Shown here: piece after piece, positions 9,271-16,006 of the stretch | How the letters are laid out: each line of letters begins with the position of its first letter | Numbering within the stretch: position 1 is the first letter of the stretch | Assembly: GCA_013203475.1 (NCBI GenBank) | Contig: JABMNV010000113.1 | Coordinates: forward strand, 1-33,455 | Length of the DNA stretch: 33,455 nucleotides | Direction: 5' to 3' | Source: Acidobacteriota bacterium | Lineage (GTDB): Bacteria; Acidobacteriota; Vicinamibacteria; Vicinamibacterales; SCN-69-37 | The notes under the pieces: generated by a model | The model's input: the letters and a program-made list of their open reading frames with translations, nothing else | What the model was told of the DNA's origin: nothing | Databases searched by the model: none | Translations under genes and position numbers: made by a program

Positions 9271-10050
9271 ATGCGAAAAGCCACTCTCACCAGCATCGCC
9301 CTCCTGCTCATCGCGCCTCTGGCCCTGACCGGCATGGGCATGGCCACCGACATTCGGATCGTCAGCTACAACATCAAGCATGGCCGTGGAAACGACGATG
9401 TCGTGAACCTCGAGCGCACCGCTGGGGTGTTGCGAGCATTGGCTCCGGACATCGTTGGATTACAGGAAGTGGACCGCCTCGCCGAGCGCAGCGGCACCGT
9501 GGATGAAGCCCGCGTGTTGGGCGAGGCGTTGGGACTCAATCACGCGTTCGGCAAATTCATGGATTTTCAGGGCGGTGCCTACGGCATGGCCGTGCTGACG
9601 CGCTTCCCCATTACCGGATCGCGGGAGATCACCCTGCCCGAGGGCAATGAGCCTCGCGTCGCGCTCGCCGTGGATGTGCGTCTGCCAGACGGGGGGCCGC
9701 TCACCATCGTGAACGTCCACTTCGACTGGGTCGCCGACGACGGGTTCCGGTTTGCGCAGGCGCAAGAAGTGGCGACATTTCTCGATGCACTGGGCCAGCC
9801 CTACGTGCTGCTCGGCGACTTCAACGACGAAGCGGGCTCACGCACACTCGGGCTGTTTGTAGACCGGGCCGCGGAAGCCGTCAAGCCAAGAGACAACAGA
9901 CTGACCTTCTCGTCGACTGATCCCGTCAAGGAAATCGATTTCATTTTCATGGCACCGCGCACCGCCTGGGCCGTCAGTGAGGTGCGGGTCATTGACGAAA
10001 AGATGGCGTCGGATCATCGGCCGTTGCTGGGAGTCTTAACCCTGCGCTGA
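9271..10050 (+). CDS. exported endonuclease/exonuclease/phosphatase family protein
   Basis: The 259-residue protein begins with a secretion signal (MRKATLTSIALLLIAPLALTGMG). The complete metal-dependent EEP catalytic set follows: SYNIKHG (Asn), LQEVDR (Glu), NVHFDW, LLGDFNDEAG and a terminal ASDHRPLLG (Asp-His). ATG 9271 is preferred because it opens the signal peptide. The EEP fold serves DNases, inositol-phosphate phosphatases and sphingomyelinases; an exported member of this size, resembling metal-dependent hydrolases of the YafD/ElsH type, could act on nucleic acid, phospholipid or sugar phosphate. A second, diverged EEP protein is encoded at 22253-23167. The 14-nt gap to the previous gene suggests co-transcription with the HupE cassette. 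Confidence 0.85.
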   Translation: MRKATLTSIALLLIAPLALTGMGMATDIRIVSYNIKHGRGNDDVVNLERTAGVLRALAPDIVGLQEVDRLAERSGTVDEARVLGEALGLNHAFGKFMDFQGGAYGMAVLTRFPITGSREITLPEGNEPRVALAVDVRLPDGGPLTIVNVHFDWVADDGFRFAQAQEVATFLDALGQPYVLLGDFNDEAGSRTLGLFVDRAAEAVKPRDNRLTFSSTDPVKEIDFIFMAPRTAWAVSEVRVIDEKMASDHRPLLGVLTLR

Positions 10051-10133
10051 GGCCACGGACTTCGTGTTACGTCATCGGCACCACACACCCACCCCACCCA
10101 CCGTGGTGGACAGGACAAAGGTCAGAAGAGAAG

Positions 10134-11357
10134 ATGCCCACAACGCTACCAGCGCTCGCCATTCTCGCGCTCCTCGGCGTTTGGCCGACACAAACCTCCT
10201 CTGACTGGCCGCAGTGGCAAGGGCCAGACCGCACGCGCATTTCGACTGCGACAGGACTCCTGAAGGAGTGGCCCGCAACCGGACCGGCCGTCGTCTGGAC
10301 CGCCAAAGGACTGGGATCGGGGTTCGGCTCCATGGCCGTCGCTGGCGACCTCGTCTTTGTGCAAGGCACTCGCGACCGCCGAAGTGTGGTCATCGCACTC
10401 CATCGTGCGGATGGCAAGGAAGTGTGGTCGAAGGCACTGGGTGCATCGGTCAGTAATGATCAGGGCCCCGGACCGCGCAGCACACCGACCGTCGACGAGG
10501 ACCGGGTGTATGCGTTGACCGAGAACGGTGACCTGGCATGCCTCAAGACCGATGGCACTGCTGTGTGGCAGCGCAACATCCTCAGCGATTTCGGGGGTTC
10601 TCAGCTGCGGTGGCTGGTGAGCGAGTCGCCGCTGATTGATGGTGCGCATCTGGTCGTGTCCCCTGGCGGACGGAATGCCGGCATGGTGAAGCTCGACAAA
10701 ATGACGGGCGAGACGGTGTGGGCCGCGACGGCACTGAGCGACTCAGCGGGGTATTCGTCGGTCGTGGCCGCAGACGTGCACGGTGTGCGGACGTACCTGA
10801 CATTGACCGCCTCGGCCGGTGTCGGTGTGCGTGCGTCAGACGGGAAGCTGATGTTCCGATATTCCAAGGCCGCGAACCGAACCGCCAACGTCGCGACGCC
10901 CGTCTTCTCTGACAACACCGTGTTCTTCACGTCAGGGTACGGCACTGGTGGGGGCTTGCTGGATCTGACCGTACGAAACGGCGAGGTGGCGGCCACTGAG
11001 CGGTACTTCACACTCAGCATGAAGAACCATCACGGCGGCGTGGTCCTGGTCGACGGGTATCTGTACGGATTCAACGATTCAATTCTGACGTGCCTCGACT
11101 TTGCGACCGGCCGCGTGATGTGGCGACACCGCAGTGTCGGCAAGGGCTCGGTGAGCTTCGCCGATGGCCACCTCTATGTCCAAAGCGAAACCAACCTCGT
11201 CGGTCTGGTGGAAGCCACACCCTCGGGCTATCGGGAGAAAGGGCGTTTCGAGATTCCCGACAAGGGGCTCTCAAGTTGGGCGCACCCGGTGGTCAGTAAC
11301 GGGCGCCTCTATGTGCGCAATCAGGACACGATGCTGGTCTACGACATCCACGAATAG
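10134..11357 (+). CDS. exported PQQ-type beta-propeller protein
   Basis: The 407-residue protein has a signal peptide (MPTTLPALAILALLGVWP) and starts its mature chain with DWPQWQGPDRTRIS, the hallmark opening of PQQ-like beta-propeller proteins common in Acidobacteriota and Planctomycetes. Repeated blades show the Gly-x-x-x-Trp pattern (DGKEVWSKALG, DGTAVWQRN, TGETVWAAT, TGRVMWRH). Quinoprotein dehydrogenase active-site residues are not evident, so a binding or scaffold role like BamB or a putative quinoprotein is more likely than an alcohol dehydrogenase. The start is preceded by AGAAGAGAAG. It converges with the di-haem oxidoreductase, only four bases separating the two stops. Confidence 0.85.
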   Translation: MPTTLPALAILALLGVWPTQTSSDWPQWQGPDRTRISTATGLLKEWPATGPAVVWTAKGLGSGFGSMAVAGDLVFVQGTRDRRSVVIALHRADGKEVWSKALGASVSNDQGPGPRSTPTVDEDRVYALTENGDLACLKTDGTAVWQRNILSDFGGSQLRWLVSESPLIDGAHLVVSPGGRNAGMVKLDKMTGETVWAATALSDSAGYSSVVAADVHGVRTYLTLTASAGVGVRASDGKLMFRYSKAANRTANVATPVFSDNTVFFTSGYGTGGGLLDLTVRNGEVAATERYFTLSMKNHHGGVVLVDGYLYGFNDSILTCLDFATGRVMWRHRSVGKGSVSFADGHLYVQSETNLVGLVEATPSGYREKGRFEIPDKGLSSWAHPVVSNGRLYVRNQDTMLVYDIHE

Positions 11358-11361
11358 TCAT

Positions 11362-12579
11362 CTAGAGACTCTTGAGAAACGCCAGGAGCTGCCGGTATGC
11401 CTGAGGCGTCATCCGTTCCACCCCGCGTCTGGCCAACAGCGCCTCCCCCGCATGCCGGCGGACCGCCTCATCGATGGTCGCAGCCGAGCCATCATGCAGG
11501 AAGGGGCGCCTCAGGCGTAGCCCCCACAAGGCAGGCGTACGAATTTCTCCCGCCTGCGCCGAGGCCTGCACAATGCCGTCACCGGTGCCAACATCGTGCA
11601 ACAGCAGATCCGAGAACAACGGCACCAGCTTTCGGTCAAACAATGGATTGACACTCGGCCCGGTCATCAGGACTGGCACGTGGCACACGGCGCAACCGGC
11701 CGCGTGGAACGCGACCTCGCCAGCCGCAACATCGGCGATGTTGGTGCTGCCTGCCAGCTTCGCCACGGGCGCGAGCAAACGCATAAAACTCTCGAAATTG
11801 TCGATCCCTCGGAGGCGCGTTCGAGGATCGCGACGGTCCTCAGGGTCTGGAATGGGGTCACATCGCCGCATCTGTGCGCTCGAGATACCGATCGCCAGTT
11901 CGAGCGGGAAGATCTCATTGGTGATCCCCATTTCATTGCGATAGGCATCCGCGCCAAACGTCAGGAGCGTCGCATGTTGAGCCTTCCAGCCGAACCGGCC
12001 AACGCGCGTTGCTCCTGTGCCGAGATCGCGCACAATGGCCGCGCGGCCACTGACGCCATCACGATTGCGATCAAACGGGTCCTCAAGTGCGAGGATCGTT
12101 TCGTCAGGGATTGCCTCCACCAAACCGGCACCGAAGAGCGGAATGGGAATGCGACGGGCGATCACGGTCGCGTCATCGGGAATCACGGGCTGGCAACCGT
12201 GATTGGGAATGGAGAATAGGTGGAACAATGTCTCGCCGGACGAGTCGAGCGCGACGAACTCTCCTGCCGGCCCGCGCTTGGCAGCGCGCACCTCGGCAAT
12301 TGGCGACATTCCTCCGATCGCGGGGACGTTGTGGCAGGCGGCACAACTGGGGCCGTTAAACGCCGGACCGAGTCCTTCCTCAGCGGATTCCACCTCCAAA
12401 AAGTCATCGAGGCCCAGACGGAAGGCCTCGAACTCGGCTACGGTCAAACCCGGCAGAGGATCCCCAGGTGGCGCCACCCGCTGTGTGGCGGTGATTGACG
12501 TGAACAAGGCCGTCGTGAAGATCAGGGCACAGACGCCGACTGCCACTCGAAACCGATGAATCGCTACCATCTGTCTCAT
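11362..12579 (-). CDS. di-haem oxidoreductase (DHOR/MauG-related), exported
   Basis: The 405-residue protein has an N-terminal signal or anchor (VAVGVCALIFTTALFTSIT) and two c-haem sites: C79-AA-C82-H83 and C296-AV-C299-H300. Other family landmarks are SFMR around the central domain, HDVGTGDGI, RTPALWGL and FLHDGSAATIDEAVRRH near the C-terminus, as in the di-haem oxidoreductase family related to MauG and cytochrome c peroxidase. ATG 12579 was chosen because it overlaps the stop of the cupredoxin gene by ATGA; the longer upstream frame is not signal-like. It probably receives or delivers electrons via the CuA protein encoded just before it. Known DHOR substrates vary, so peroxide, thiosulfate or an organic compound cannot be distinguished here. 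Confidence 0.9.
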   Translation of the reverse strand: MRQMVAIHRFRVAVGVCALIFTTALFTSITATQRVAPPGDPLPGLTVAEFEAFRLGLDDFLEVESAEEGLGPAFNGPSCAACHNVPAIGGMSPIAEVRAAKRGPAGEFVALDSSGETLFHLFSIPNHGCQPVIPDDATVIARRIPIPLFGAGLVEAIPDETILALEDPFDRNRDGVSGRAAIVRDLGTGATRVGRFGWKAQHATLLTFGADAYRNEMGITNEIFPLELAIGISSAQMRRCDPIPDPEDRRDPRTRLRGIDNFESFMRLLAPVAKLAGSTNIADVAAGEVAFHAAGCAVCHVPVLMTGPSVNPLFDRKLVPLFSDLLLHDVGTGDGIVQASAQAGEIRTPALWGLRLRRPFLHDGSAATIDEAVRRHAGEALLARRGVERMTPQAYRQLLAFLKSL

Positions 12580-12965
12580 TTGGCCTCGACGATGATGACG
12601 CCACGCATGAAGGAGTGCCCCGCGCCGCAGGTGTGAGAACACTCAAAGGTATAGCGGCCCGGTGTGGTCGGCGTGAAGACGACCCGCACGCTCCCCTTGC
12701 CGCGCTTGGGCACTTCGACGTTCACGTCTGTGCCGATAATACGGAATCCGTGCACCGTGTCGTCGCTCTTCAGTTCAATGTCCAGGCGAGTGCCCACGGT
12801 CGTTCGAACTTCCGACGGCGTGAACGTGAATCGTTCCGCACGGATTCTCACGACCGGTTCGGCCTTCGATTCGGTGCCCTGTTGTGCCGCCAGCCCTCCA
12901 GGTGGCGCCGTTCCAAGAGCGCTGACGACGACAGATACGCAGACGAGCCAGAACGAACGTCTCAT
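12576..12965 (-). CDS. exported stand-alone CuA-type cupredoxin
   Basis: The 129-residue protein has a signal peptide (MRRSFWLVCVSVVVSALG) and a single cupredoxin domain. The copper ligands match cytochrome-oxidase subunit II and NosZ CuA sites exactly in spacing: H72, then C109-x3-C113-x3-H117-x2-M120 in CSHTCGAGHSFM. Such a binuclear CuA centre carries one electron in the periplasm. There is no membrane helix pair or oxidase subunit I nearby, so it is not a normal oxidase subunit. ATG 12965 overlaps the preceding porin stop by one base (TAATG), and the protein's own stop overlaps the di-haem oxidoreductase ATG, so the three genes form a translationally coupled operon. Confidence 0.9.
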   Translation of the reverse strand: MRRSFWLVCVSVVVSALGTAPPGGLAAQQGTESKAEPVVRIRAERFTFTPSEVRTTVGTRLDIELKSDDTVHGFRIIGTDVNVEVPKRGKGSVRVVFTPTTPGRYTFECSHTCGAGHSFMRGVIIVEAK

Positions 12966-14122
12966 TAGAACCACCATCCCAGACCAAGGTTGAACGAGTT
13001 GGGCGCGACGATTGACACACTCCGGTTGCGCAGCATCGTGTAGTCGAACTTGAGGGCGATGTCGGCATCAGGCCAGTAGGTGGCGCCCACCACCCAGGCG
13101 GTTCGATCAAATTCCCTGAGAGGCAGGTAGCCGTCCGCCATTCGGTGTTGGGTATCCACGCTCTCGTAGCGCACAAACGCACCGATGTCACCGAAACGCG
13201 CACCAGAGACGACGCGATATCCCGCCTCAAGGTAGCCGCCGCGCATGGTCTTTGCCACGTTCGGATCGATGCCAATCGTGCGCCCGACGGCATCATTGAG
13301 GTCAGGTGTATTGCCGACCGAGACCTGAACGGCTTCCGCGCGAAGCTCGAGGCGATCGAAGGAGTAGCGAGCATCAGCCTCGATGAGATGGACCGGCACG
13401 TCGAAACGCGGCCGAAACTGGAAACCCGAACGGCCAGTCCACACACTGACACCGGTTGTCAGACCCGGAGTGCCGACATATTCGAGACGAGCAGTCGCAG
13501 CCAGGCGGCCGGCGTTCGTGCGGCTCCCCTTCTGCCGACCATCGCGGAGACCGTCTTCTGCGGTGAAGCGTTCTGCGTCAAGGGGGGCGGTCAAGAACGC
13601 CCGGTACCGCCAACCACGTCCCACCTCTCCATGGACGCCCACACCGATCTCGAACCACGTCGTCGGAATGAGCGCGGTGTCGACCAGGGGCCGCTCAACA
13701 CCGTAGAACACGGGAGGTTCGTGCCGTTCGTTGATGATGCCCACCGGCATCAACATCAAGCCGGCCCTGATGTTCAAGCCGCGCGAGAACAGAAAGTCGA
13801 GGTACGCCTGCTCGAGTTCGAGCTCGCCAGCCTCTTCGAGCCCTTCAACAAACGCATGTGCTACTTCCAACTCCCCGACAAACCGGATGCGGTCACTGTA
13901 TCGATGTGTGACGAGGAGGACGAACCGGTGAAAGTCCAGCTCGCCGTCCACGAACTCGGGCTTGTTGTAGTGGAACTCCATGTAACCCGACAGCAGTGTC
14001 CTGGCTTCAGGTGCTGGCGTGGGGGGCTGGCCCCGCGCGATGTCTGGCAGGCCGAGAAAAACGCCCAGAACCAGGGGCGCGAGGAAGGCAACGCGATGCG
14101 ATTTAATATTTTGAGTCTTCAA
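12965..14122 (-). CDS. outer-membrane porin-like beta-barrel protein
   Basis: The 385-residue protein has a signal peptide (HRVAFLAPLVLGVFLGLPDIARG) and a barrel-like pattern of alternating aromatic and charged strands ending in a terminal Phe (NLGLGWWF), the outer-membrane insertion signature. LSGYMEFHYNKPE and GELELEQAYLDFLFSRGLNIRAG resemble phosphate-selective porin O/P-type porins. The start is TTG 14122; no ATG or GTG is available before the signal peptide, and the TTG lies inside a palindrome arm that covers the promoter. It is first in the operon with the CuA cupredoxin and di-haem oxidoreductase, suggesting it admits or exports the substrate of that periplasmic redox pair. The substrate is unknown. 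Confidence 0.82.
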   Translation of the reverse strand: MKTQNIKSHRVAFLAPLVLGVFLGLPDIARGQPPTPAPEARTLLSGYMEFHYNKPEFVDGELDFHRFVLLVTHRYSDRIRFVGELEVAHAFVEGLEEAGELELEQAYLDFLFSRGLNIRAGLMLMPVGIINERHEPPVFYGVERPLVDTALIPTTWFEIGVGVHGEVGRGWRYRAFLTAPLDAERFTAEDGLRDGRQKGSRTNAGRLAATARLEYVGTPGLTTGVSVWTGRSGFQFRPRFDVPVHLIEADARYSFDRLELRAEAVQVSVGNTPDLNDAVGRTIGIDPNVAKTMRGGYLEAGYRVVSGARFGDIGAFVRYESVDTQHRMADGYLPLREFDRTAWVVGATYWPDADIALKFDYTMLRNRSVSIVAPNSFNLGLGWWF

Positions 14123-14161
14123 AACTTTAATATTGAAGACTCAAATCATAGTTCTTGTCAA
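14110..14161 (-). promoter_or_regulatory. promoter and palindromic operator of the porin-CuA-di-haem operon
   Basis: Reading leftward, a perfect TTGACA (14161-14156) is followed 18-20 nt later by TTCAAT or CAATAT (within 14137-14130). TTTGAGTCTTCAA (14110-14122) and its exact reverse complement (14133-14145) form 13-bp arms around a 10-nt AT-rich spacer. One arm overlaps the -10 region and the other overlaps the TTG start. The direct repeat TTTAATATT occurs at 14102-14110 and 14126-14134. The stretch is conspicuously AT-rich for this genome. A dimeric repressor or activator is likely, but no regulator gene adjoins it. Confidence 0.6.
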
Positions 14162-14197
14162 GTCACATGCGACTCGTGTGTCACATACGACTCGTGG
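14162..14197. repeat. tandem direct repeat, two 18-bp units
   Basis: GTCACATGCGACTCGTGT is followed directly by GTCACATACGACTCGTGG; 16 of 18 positions agree. It begins at the base after the -35 hexamer of the minus-strand operon and lies in the divergent region to the VWFA-related gene. Each unit contains the small palindrome CGACTCG. Position and spacing suit an activator-binding site. Confidence 0.65.
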
Positions 14198-14243
14198 GGA
14201 TGTCGAGAAAGATCGCGCAGGGCCGAGGCGGCCATGACCGGTC

Positions 14244-14269
14244 TATACTGGCGGCAAACATTTCGAGGT
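14244..14269 (+). promoter_or_regulatory. -10 box and Shine-Dalgarno for the VWFA-related gene
   Basis: TATACT at 14244-14249 and GAGGT at 14265-14269, four bases before ATG 14274, form a conventional short leader. No convincing -35 hexamer is present, so activation from the neighbouring repeat is possible. Confidence 0.45.
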
Positions 14270-14273
14270 CACC

Positions 14274-14810
14274 ATGACATCCTCTGACTCGCTCCGCTCC
14301 GTCGTCCTGTTTGGCGCACTGAGTCTTGTGGCCGCCCTCGGTGTGCAGGCGGCGCCATCCGAGGCCCAGACTGTAGATTTTGTCGCGGTGAACGCCGACG
14401 GCACACTGGTGACGGACCTGAGACTGGATCAGTTTGCGATCAAAGTCGGTGGCAAGGATCGCGTCGTCACGTCGCTGGAACTGGTGCGTTTCAGTTTGGC
14501 ATCCGGGCTACTGCCGCCGCCGTTCTCGACCAATCTGGTCGCCGACGCCGGCCGGGACTATGTGCTGGTCGTCGACGAAGAGTCTCTCCGGCCAGGAACC
14601 GAAAATCTGCTGCGCGATGCGATCCTGCTTTTGGAGCAGTCGCTCAACACGCGCGACCGCATTGGTCTGTTCGCCATTCCGCGGGGCTCAATATCGTTGG
14701 CCCCCACATCGGATCGTGCGCCGTTCCGAGCGGCGGTGAGCGCTATCGCGGGCCGGGCAAAGCCGCCTCCTCTCTTTCCGACCATCGATGCCACACACGA
14801 GACGTCCTGA
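14274..14810 (+). CDS. VWFA-related Acidobacterial-domain protein, N-terminal part (frameshifted)
   Basis: The product has a signal peptide (SVVLFGALSLVAALGVQAAPSEA) then TVDFVAVNADGTLVTDLRLD, the typical opening of VWFA-related Acidobacterial proteins, and the start of a von Willebrand A-like fold (RDYVLVVDEESLRP). The frame runs out of similarity after AAVSAIAGRAK and ends with a stretch unlike the paralogue at 16007-17791. One missing base in the A-run of GGGCAAAGCC (14755-14764) explains this: an extra A would continue into AASSLSDHRCHTRDVL and the downstream fragment. The family is exported, often in many copies per genome, and its function is uncharacterized. Confidence 0.75.
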   Translation: MTSSDSLRSVVLFGALSLVAALGVQAAPSEAQTVDFVAVNADGTLVTDLRLDQFAIKVGGKDRVVTSLELVRFSLASGLLPPPFSTNLVADAGRDYVLVVDEESLRPGTENLLRDAILLLEQSLNTRDRIGLFAIPRGSISLAPTSDRAPFRAAVSAIAGRAKPPPLFPTIDATHETS

Positions 14811-14815
14811 CAAGC

Positions 14816-15994
14816 GTGACGTCGATCCTGGGCAGCATCACCAACCGTGGCGCCGCAACCCCAGTGGTTCTGTTTTCGGTTGGGCTCGTGGGCCCGTCTA
14901 CAGCCACGCCGACACTGGGAGCAGCGTCGGAGGACTGCACGTTGCTGCCAGACGATTTCCAACGCGTCGGCCCTGCCGCTGAGACCGCACGAGCACAGTT
15001 CTTCGTCATCCGTCCCGAGGAGTCGGTTGAGCGCGGACTCTCGGAGGGACTCGAACACATCGCGGGCGTGACCGGCGGTCAGATGCTGTTCATGGGGAGC
15101 GACATCGACAGCGCACTCGGGCGCGTCGCCCGCGAGACGTCGGCGTACTACCTGGCGACGTTAGCCACGGACGCCTCCGAGCGCGGCGGATCCGGCCAAC
15201 GCCTGGAACTTCGGACAAGCCGGACCGATGTCACGCTGCGCGCCCGAGCCAGCGTGGCGCTTGCCAGTCCTGGGCTCGGCGGTACGCCAAAACCAAGGGA
15301 CATGCTCCGTACGGCCGCCGTCGAGCGCGGCTTCGGACTTCGCGCGATGACGGTCACGTCGCGCAACGACTCAGCCAGCGGCGTCGATACCAAGTCTCCC
15401 GTAAAGCTGGTCGGTCTTGCGGAAGCCATTGACCCATCGGTCTCGCTCGCCGCTGCCGCCGCTGGCGTGTTCGATTCGACGGGCAAGCTTGTGGCGCAGT
15501 GGACGGCCACACCCGAGGAACTGAAGAGCTCTCCCATGGCTGCGGCGGTCGTGGTCCCTCACGGGACCTATCGCGTGCGGGTCGCCGCTGTCGACACACA
15601 GGGCCGCGCCGCCACTACGGACTCAGAGATCAACACCGAGATGACCTCGGCTGCTCCGGCCCAGTTGGGTGGCCTGCTCGTGGGCACCGCAGGCACCACC
15701 TTCATGCCTCGGTTGCAGTTCTCCAACGAAGCGGAGGTGATGGTGTATTTCGAGTTATACGGCCGCCCCGCGGGACCGTTCGGTGCGATCGTCGAGATCG
15801 CCGCGACCCTCGACGGCCCCGCCCTCGTTGAGGCGCAGCCCACACCAGCCGCAACGGCGGTGGCGGACAAATTCATTTTCACCGCGACACTGCCGATCGG
15901 TCCGCTCAAACCGGGAGACTATGTCGTGCGCGCGAAAATCGGATTCGAGGGCCAGCCCACGGGCGTGCTGACACGGACGATCCGGAAGCAATAG
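14816..15994 (+). CDS. VWFA-related Acidobacterial-domain protein, C-terminal part (frameshifted)
   Basis: This continues the preceding gene in the -1 frame; the frame is open from about 14759, so GTG 14816 is only the first start-like codon. It matches the minus-strand paralogue along its whole length: TPVVLFSVGLVG with APVAVIFFSSQM, LLPDDFQRVGPAAETARAQFFVI with LTADDFQQVGMAASRARAQFFVI, GLEHIAGVTGG with GLEHLAGVTGA, TSAYYLATL with TSGYYIARV, and terminal GDYVVRAKIGFEGQPTG with GDYVVRATVTQKGHPAG. The restored protein would be about 573 residues, close to the 594-residue paralogue. Its C-terminal half looks beta-rich. Without the N-terminal signal peptide this part alone would not be exported. 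Confidence 0.75.
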   Translation: MTSILGSITNRGAATPVVLFSVGLVGPSTATPTLGAASEDCTLLPDDFQRVGPAAETARAQFFVIRPEESVERGLSEGLEHIAGVTGGQMLFMGSDIDSALGRVARETSAYYLATLATDASERGGSGQRLELRTSRTDVTLRARASVALASPGLGGTPKPRDMLRTAAVERGFGLRAMTVTSRNDSASGVDTKSPVKLVGLAEAIDPSVSLAAAAAGVFDSTGKLVAQWTATPEELKSSPMAAAVVVPHGTYRVRVAAVDTQGRAATTDSEINTEMTSAAPAQLGGLLVGTAGTTFMPRLQFSNEAEVMVYFELYGRPAGPFGAIVEIAATLDGPALVEAQPTPAATAVADKFIFTATLPIGPLKPGDYVVRAKIGFEGQPTGVLTRTIRKQ

Positions 15995-16006
15995 CCGTCA
16001 ACCAGA

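Noticed and set aside
14755-14764. Programmed -1 frameshift signal in the VWFA-related gene
   Set aside because: The local sequence lacks an X XXY YYZ heptamer, and no obvious downstream stimulatory stem was seen; a one-base deletion is simpler.
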